This document shows, piece by piece, positions 49,498-52,839 of a DNA stretch of 52,839 bases. The stretch covers positions 1 through 52,839 of the forward strand of contig CALSMP010000019.1 in NCBI GenBank assembly GCA_943787485.1, written 5' to 3'. Under the pieces are notes generated by a model. That model was not told the DNA's origin and made no database searches. It saw only the letters and a program-made list of their open reading frames with translations. The translations under genes and the position numbers were made by a program. The DNA is from an uncultured Luminiphilus sp. GTDB lineage: Bacteria; Pseudomonadota; Gammaproteobacteria; Pseudomonadales; Halieaceae. Every line of letters begins with the position of its first letter. Positions within the stretch are counted from its first letter, which is position 1.

Positions 49498-51059
49498 GAG
49501 CTACCCATTCCATTCATGGCGGCATTCACCCCGTCGAAGCTAAAGCCCTGTCAGCCCCGGGCACGGTGCTGGATGCCGGGATACCCGACAAACTGGTGCT
49601 GCCGTTGTCGCAGCATATCGGCCGCCAGCCTGAGGTGATCGTTGAAGTGGGCGAGACGGTGAAGGGGGGCCAAGTCCTGGCGCTGGGCGATGGTCCCATG
49701 AGTGTGCCACTGCATGCCCCGACCTCGGGGACGATCACTGCGATCGACGATCGCGCGGTGCCACATCCCTCCGGGCTAACTAATCGGTGTATTGAACTGA
49801 GCTGTGACGGCAACGACGACTGGGTCGCGCTCGAGGGGCTGGCCAACTGGCGGGAGATCGATAGGACCGCGCTTATTAGCGCTATCAGCCTGTCTGGCGT
49901 TGCCGGCATGGGCGGGGCGGGCTTTCCTACTGCGGTCAAACTCAACAGCCCGGCCACCCAGCCCATTCGCACGCTGATCATTAACGGCACCGAATGCGAA
50001 CCCTATATCAGTGCCGATGATACCTTGATGCAAATCGACGCCCCCGCCATTGTCGAGGGAGCCGAAATCCTTGCCCATATTGTCAACGCCGAGGAAATTC
50101 TGTTCGCTGTCGAGGACAATAAGCCGATCGCCTTGGCGGCTATGCAGGAGGCCGTGGATGCCAGCGAGAGCAACTGCCGACGCGAGGTCATGTCCTTTCC
50201 CACCAAATATCCATCGGGTGGCGAAAAGCAGCTCATCGAAATTCTGACGGGGCTGCAAGTACCGAGTGGCGGTCTCCCTGCCCATCTGGGCATCGTCTGT
50301 CAAAACCCCGGTACCGCGGTAGCGGTGCGCGAGGCCATACTGATGGGCAAACCGCTGACGGAGCGCATCGTCACTCTGACGGGTCGGGCCTTAAACAAAC
50401 CCGGCAATTACCGGGTACGGCTGGGGACACCCATCAGCCACCTGCTCGCCGTTACGGCATTCGATCCGAAAGACAATCAACGTCTTATTCACGGCGGTCC
50501 CATGATGGGCTTTGCACTCGAGAGCAGTGACGTCCCTATCATCAAGACCACCAACTGCGTGCTCGTTCCTACCGAGCAAGAACTTCCGACCCCGCCCCCG
50601 GCACAAGCCTGCATCCGCTGTGGGCTATGCGCCGAAGCCTGCCCCGCATCACTGTTGCCCCAACAGCTGTATTGGTATGCGCGCGCCAAAGATCAGGAGC
50701 AGCTAGAAAAACACCATTTGTTTGACTGCATTGAGTGTGGCGCCTGCTCCTGGGTCTGCCCAAGCCACATCCCACTGGTTCAGTACTATCGCGCGGCCAA
50801 GGGCAGCATTGTCGATACCCGCGCCGAGAAAACCCGATCAGACCGCTCTCGGGATCGCTTTGAAGCGCGACAAGAACGGGTAGAGCGCGAACTCGCAGCC
50901 CGCGAAGCCCAACGCGCGGCTCGGCGCGCCGCCGCGCAGAAAAAAGCGGAGCAAGGTGCCGATGATGATCCAATCGCCGCCGCCATAGCCCGCGCAAAAG
51001 CAAAAAAACAAACCGCGGAAGACCCCCTGGGTGCTCCGGCGGGGAATGACGAATCGTGA
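49494..51059 (+). CDS. rnfC: Rnf/Rsx complex subunit C
   Basis: Soluble NADH/FMN-binding subunit. 521 residues: an N-terminal domain with [13 protein letters not shown], the NADH-site glycine loop [25 protein letters not shown], and two 4Fe-4S motifs [17 protein letters not shown] and [17 protein letters not shown] charged Ala/Arg/Glu/Lys-rich C-terminal tail (about 430-521) is shorter than the repeats of E. coli RsxC. The start overlaps rnfB. Confidence 0.96.
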   Translation: MRATHSIHGGIHPVEAKALSAPGTVLDAGIPDKLVLPLSQHIGRQPEVIVEVGETVKGGQVLALGDGPMSVPLHAPTSGTITAIDDRAVPHPSGLTNRCIELSCDGNDDWVALEGLANWREIDRTALISAISLSGVAGMGGAGFPTAVKLNSPATQPIRTLIINGTECEPYISADDTLMQIDAPAIVEGAEILAHIVNAEEILFAVEDNKPIALAAMQEAVDASESNCRREVMSFPTKYPSGGEKQLIEILTGLQVPSGGLPAHLGIVCQNPGTAVAVREAILMGKPLTERIVTLTGRALNKPGNYRVRLGTPISHLLAVTAFDPKDNQRLIHGGPMMGFALESSDVPIIKTTNCVLVPTEQELPTPPPAQACIRCGLCAEACPASLLPQQLYWYARAKDQEQLEKHHLFDCIECGACSWVCPSHIPLVQYYRAAKGSIVDTRAEKTRSDRSRDRFEARQERVERELAAREAQRAARRAAAQKKAEQGADDDPIAAAIARAKAKKQTAEDPLGAPAGNDES

Positions 51060-52087
51060 GCTTTCTGAAAATCACTTCCCCCCACGGCCACGGTCCGCTA
51101 ACCACCGCCGGGATCATGCAAACTGTCTTGCTGGCCACCTTACCCGGGGTCGCGGTCATGACGTGGTTTTTCGGCCCGGGTACGCTCATCAACCTGCTCT
51201 TTGGCGGCGCTCTCGCTCTGGCCTTTGAGGCCGCCGCACTGCGTCTGCGAGATCGGAACCCAGGCCCCTATCTGAGGGACTACAGCGTTCTGGTGACATC
51301 GACCCTGTTGTGTATCGCGTTGCCGCCCTATTCACCCTGGTGGCTCGTTGCGACGGGGATTTTTTCGTCCGTGATTCTAGGCAAACACGTGTTTGGCGGC
51401 CTCGGCTACAACCCGTTCAATCCAGCCATGGTTGGCTACGTTATTTTGCTCATCTCCTTTCCGCTGCAAATGTCGACATGGCAGGCTCCCCGCGGCCTCG
51501 ATGCCGTCCCCGGCGTGGTAGACGCCCTAGAGGCCTTGTTGCTGCCGGCGCGCTACGATGCCATAACCATGGCAACTCCGCTCGACGTGTTACGCCAAAA
51601 CCAAGGACTGCTGATGGCGGATCTGCAGGCCCAGAAACCCCAATTTGGCCGCTGGGCGGGGGTTGGCTGGGAGTGGATCAATCTTGCTTTTTTGGCGGGG
51701 GGCCTTTGGCTCTTGTTCAAACGCGTTTTCACCTGGCATGCACCGGTGGGGTTGCTGGCTGCTCTGGGCCTTTGCGCCGCAATCGGCTTTGACAGTGGCA
51801 GCTCGGAGAGCGGCGGGTCACCGCTGCTTCACTGGCTAAGCGGTGCAACTATGTTTGGCGCCTTTTTTATCATCACCGATCCCGTCAGCTCTGCGGTCTC
51901 CAACCGAGGCCGACTAATTTTTGGCGCTCTCATTGGGGTATTGATCTATCTCATCCGGGTGCATGGCAATTACCCCGACGCAGTGGCCTTTGCGGTGTTG
52001 ATTCTGAACTTTGCGGCCCCTCTGATCGATCAGTACACCCAACCCGCGGTTTATGGATCAAACCCCGTTAAGAGGGATGAGCCGTGA
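51056..52087 (+). CDS. rnfD: Rnf/Rsx complex subunit D
   Basis: Membrane subunit related to NqrB. 343 residues, about nine hydrophobic segments, the family motif GGLGYNPFNPAMVGYV, and the FMN-attachment motif LSGATMFGAFFIITDPVSS, where the threonine carries FMN by phosphoester bond in known members. The start is GTG 51056 overlapping rnfC; the stop overlaps rnfG. Confidence 0.95.
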   Translation: MSFLKITSPHGHGPLTTAGIMQTVLLATLPGVAVMTWFFGPGTLINLLFGGALALAFEAAALRLRDRNPGPYLRDYSVLVTSTLLCIALPPYSPWWLVATGIFSSVILGKHVFGGLGYNPFNPAMVGYVILLISFPLQMSTWQAPRGLDAVPGVVDALEALLLPARYDAITMATPLDVLRQNQGLLMADLQAQKPQFGRWAGVGWEWINLAFLAGGLWLLFKRVFTWHAPVGLLAALGLCAAIGFDSGSSESGGSPLLHWLSGATMFGAFFIITDPVSSAVSNRGRLIFGALIGVLIYLIRVHGNYPDAVAFAVLILNFAAPLIDQYTQPAVYGSNPVKRDEP

Positions 52088-52767
52088 ATCTGCTGGCTGC
52101 CATTTCTCGCAACAGCCTGCTTCTGGGCATCTTCGCCACCGCTACAGGTATCTTGATTGCCACAACCTGGATCCAGACCCGCGACGATATCGCGCGTTCG
52201 ATCAGGACGGCAGAAGCACGTCAGCTGCTAGAGATTTTCCCCAAGGGAAGTCACGATAACGACATGGTCGAAGATCATTTTAGTCTGCCCGCATCGACAC
52301 CACTCCTAGGACTTCGTGACACACGCCGCGGTTTTATCGCACGCAATCAGGGAGAAGTTGTCGGCGTGATCTTGCCCGCCACAGCCCAAGATGGCTACAG
52401 TGGGGACATCGATTTGTTGGTCGGCATTACACGGGCGGGGACGCTTGCGGGTGTGCGAGTAGTATCCCATCGGGAAACCCCAGGACTTGGGGATGCCATT
52501 GACTTGAAAAAGTCGGACTGGATTCTCGGGTTTGATCGCGCCTCCCTCGAAGCCCCGACGAGAGCGCAATGGTTGGTAAAAAAAGACGGGGGTGAGTTTG
52601 ACCAGTTTACCGGCGCAACCGTAACCCCTAGAGCCGTGGTCACCGCAGTCCGAAAAGCTCTCGAGTATCATCAGTCGAACAGAGCGGCCTTGTTTGACCC
52701 TGATCGCGATGTGCAGAGTACGGGAGCGGTCGAGCCAATCCGGGGCGCAGAGGACATTGAATCGTGA
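52084..52767 (+). CDS. rnfG: Rnf/Rsx complex subunit G
   Basis: Periplasmic-facing flavoprotein subunit. 227 residues: one N-terminal membrane segment (LLLGIFATATGILIATTWIQ), SHRETPGLGDAIDLKKSDWI, and the FMN-binding motif FTGATVTPRAV with the acceptor threonine. The GTG start overlaps rnfD. Confidence 0.95.
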   Translation: MNLLAAISRNSLLLGIFATATGILIATTWIQTRDDIARSIRTAEARQLLEIFPKGSHDNDMVEDHFSLPASTPLLGLRDTRRGFIARNQGEVVGVILPATAQDGYSGDIDLLVGITRAGTLAGVRVVSHRETPGLGDAIDLKKSDWILGFDRASLEAPTRAQWLVKKDGGEFDQFTGATVTPRAVVTAVRKALEYHQSNRAALFDPDRDVQSTGAVEPIRGAEDIES

Positions 52768-52839
52768 GTACCCAATCGTACAAAACCCTGACCCATAATG
52801 GTCTGTGGAAGAACAATCCGGCGCTCGTTCAACTGCTGG
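52764..52839 (+). CDS. rnfE: Rnf/Rsx complex subunit E, 5' end only
   Basis: Twenty-five codons are visible from GTG 52764, which overlaps the rnfG stop. GLWKNNPALVQLL is the conserved N-terminal motif of RnfE/RsxE, the membrane subunit paired with RnfA. The rest lies beyond the window, so length and the following gene are unknown. Confidence 0.85.
   Translation, partial: MSTQSYKTLTHNGLWKNNPALVQLL

Overview
The window is a chromosomal, core-genome segment of a moderately GC-rich gammaproteobacterium. Gene order (rpsB-tsf-pyrH-frr-uppS-cdsA-dxr-rseP-bamA-skp-lpxD-fabZ-lpxA-lpxB-rnhB-dnaE; map-glnD-dapC-dapD-dapE; dapA-bamC; hda-perM-DUF2066 divergent from purMN-DUF3108; dcd-mrp, metG, rnfABCDGE) is that of the Pseudomonas/Cellvibrio side of the class. 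My inference, with low certainty, is a marine lineage such as the OM60/NOR5 (Halieaceae) group. No tRNA, rRNA, insertion sequence, prophage or CRISPR array is visible. No gap between genes exceeds about 300 bases.

Layout: 1-16714 is one leftward block. It covers translation (rpsB, tsf, frr), UMP kinase, isoprenoid and phospholipid precursors (dxr, uppS, cdsA), outer-membrane assembly (rseP, bamA, skp), lipid A synthesis (lpxD, fabZ, lpxA, lpxB), rnhB and the 5' two-thirds of dnaE. A hairpin terminator after tsf separates rpsB-tsf from the rest. From 16976 to 24875 a rightward block holds map, glnD, dapC, nth, an ArsC-like reductase, dapD and dapE (nitrogen sensing plus lysine/peptidoglycan precursors). 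24862-27120 is leftward (unknown gene, rsmJ, a class III cyclase-like protein). 27209-28616 is a rightward LRR lipoprotein/acyltransferase pair. 28544-31280 is leftward dapA-bamC-MBL hydrolase. 31347-35511 holds a rightward DUF3806 gene, then leftward NUDIX, sppA, DUF2069 and wrbA. 35612-39664 holds yihY, a TlpA-like lipoprotein, a divergent pterin-enzyme-like gene, an SDR and a queuosine-precursor-type transporter. 39633-42442 is hda, a PerM-type permease and DUF2066 (leftward). 42565-45007 is purM, purN and DUF3108. 45067-46466 is dcd and mrp (leftward). 46594 to the end is metG and rnfABCDG plus the start of rnfE.

The sequence carries about twenty frame disruptions in six genes (dnaE, dapD, the cyclase-like gene, the acyltransferase, the MBL hydrolase, sppA). 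Nearly all are repaired by removing one base from a short G/C run. Because dnaE and dapD should be indispensable, I read these as base-calling errors in poorly covered stretches and annotate the genes as single CDSs spanning the disruptions.

No obvious undescribed multi-gene system is present. The most interesting points are: a PTPS/QueD-family protein lacking two catalytic-triad residues beside an SDR and a YhhQ-type transporter; a structured RNA candidate with complementary hairpin loops and its own terminator at 37290-37430; an rpsB leader with nested stems; and an LRR lipoprotein coupled to an LpxL-type acyltransferase.
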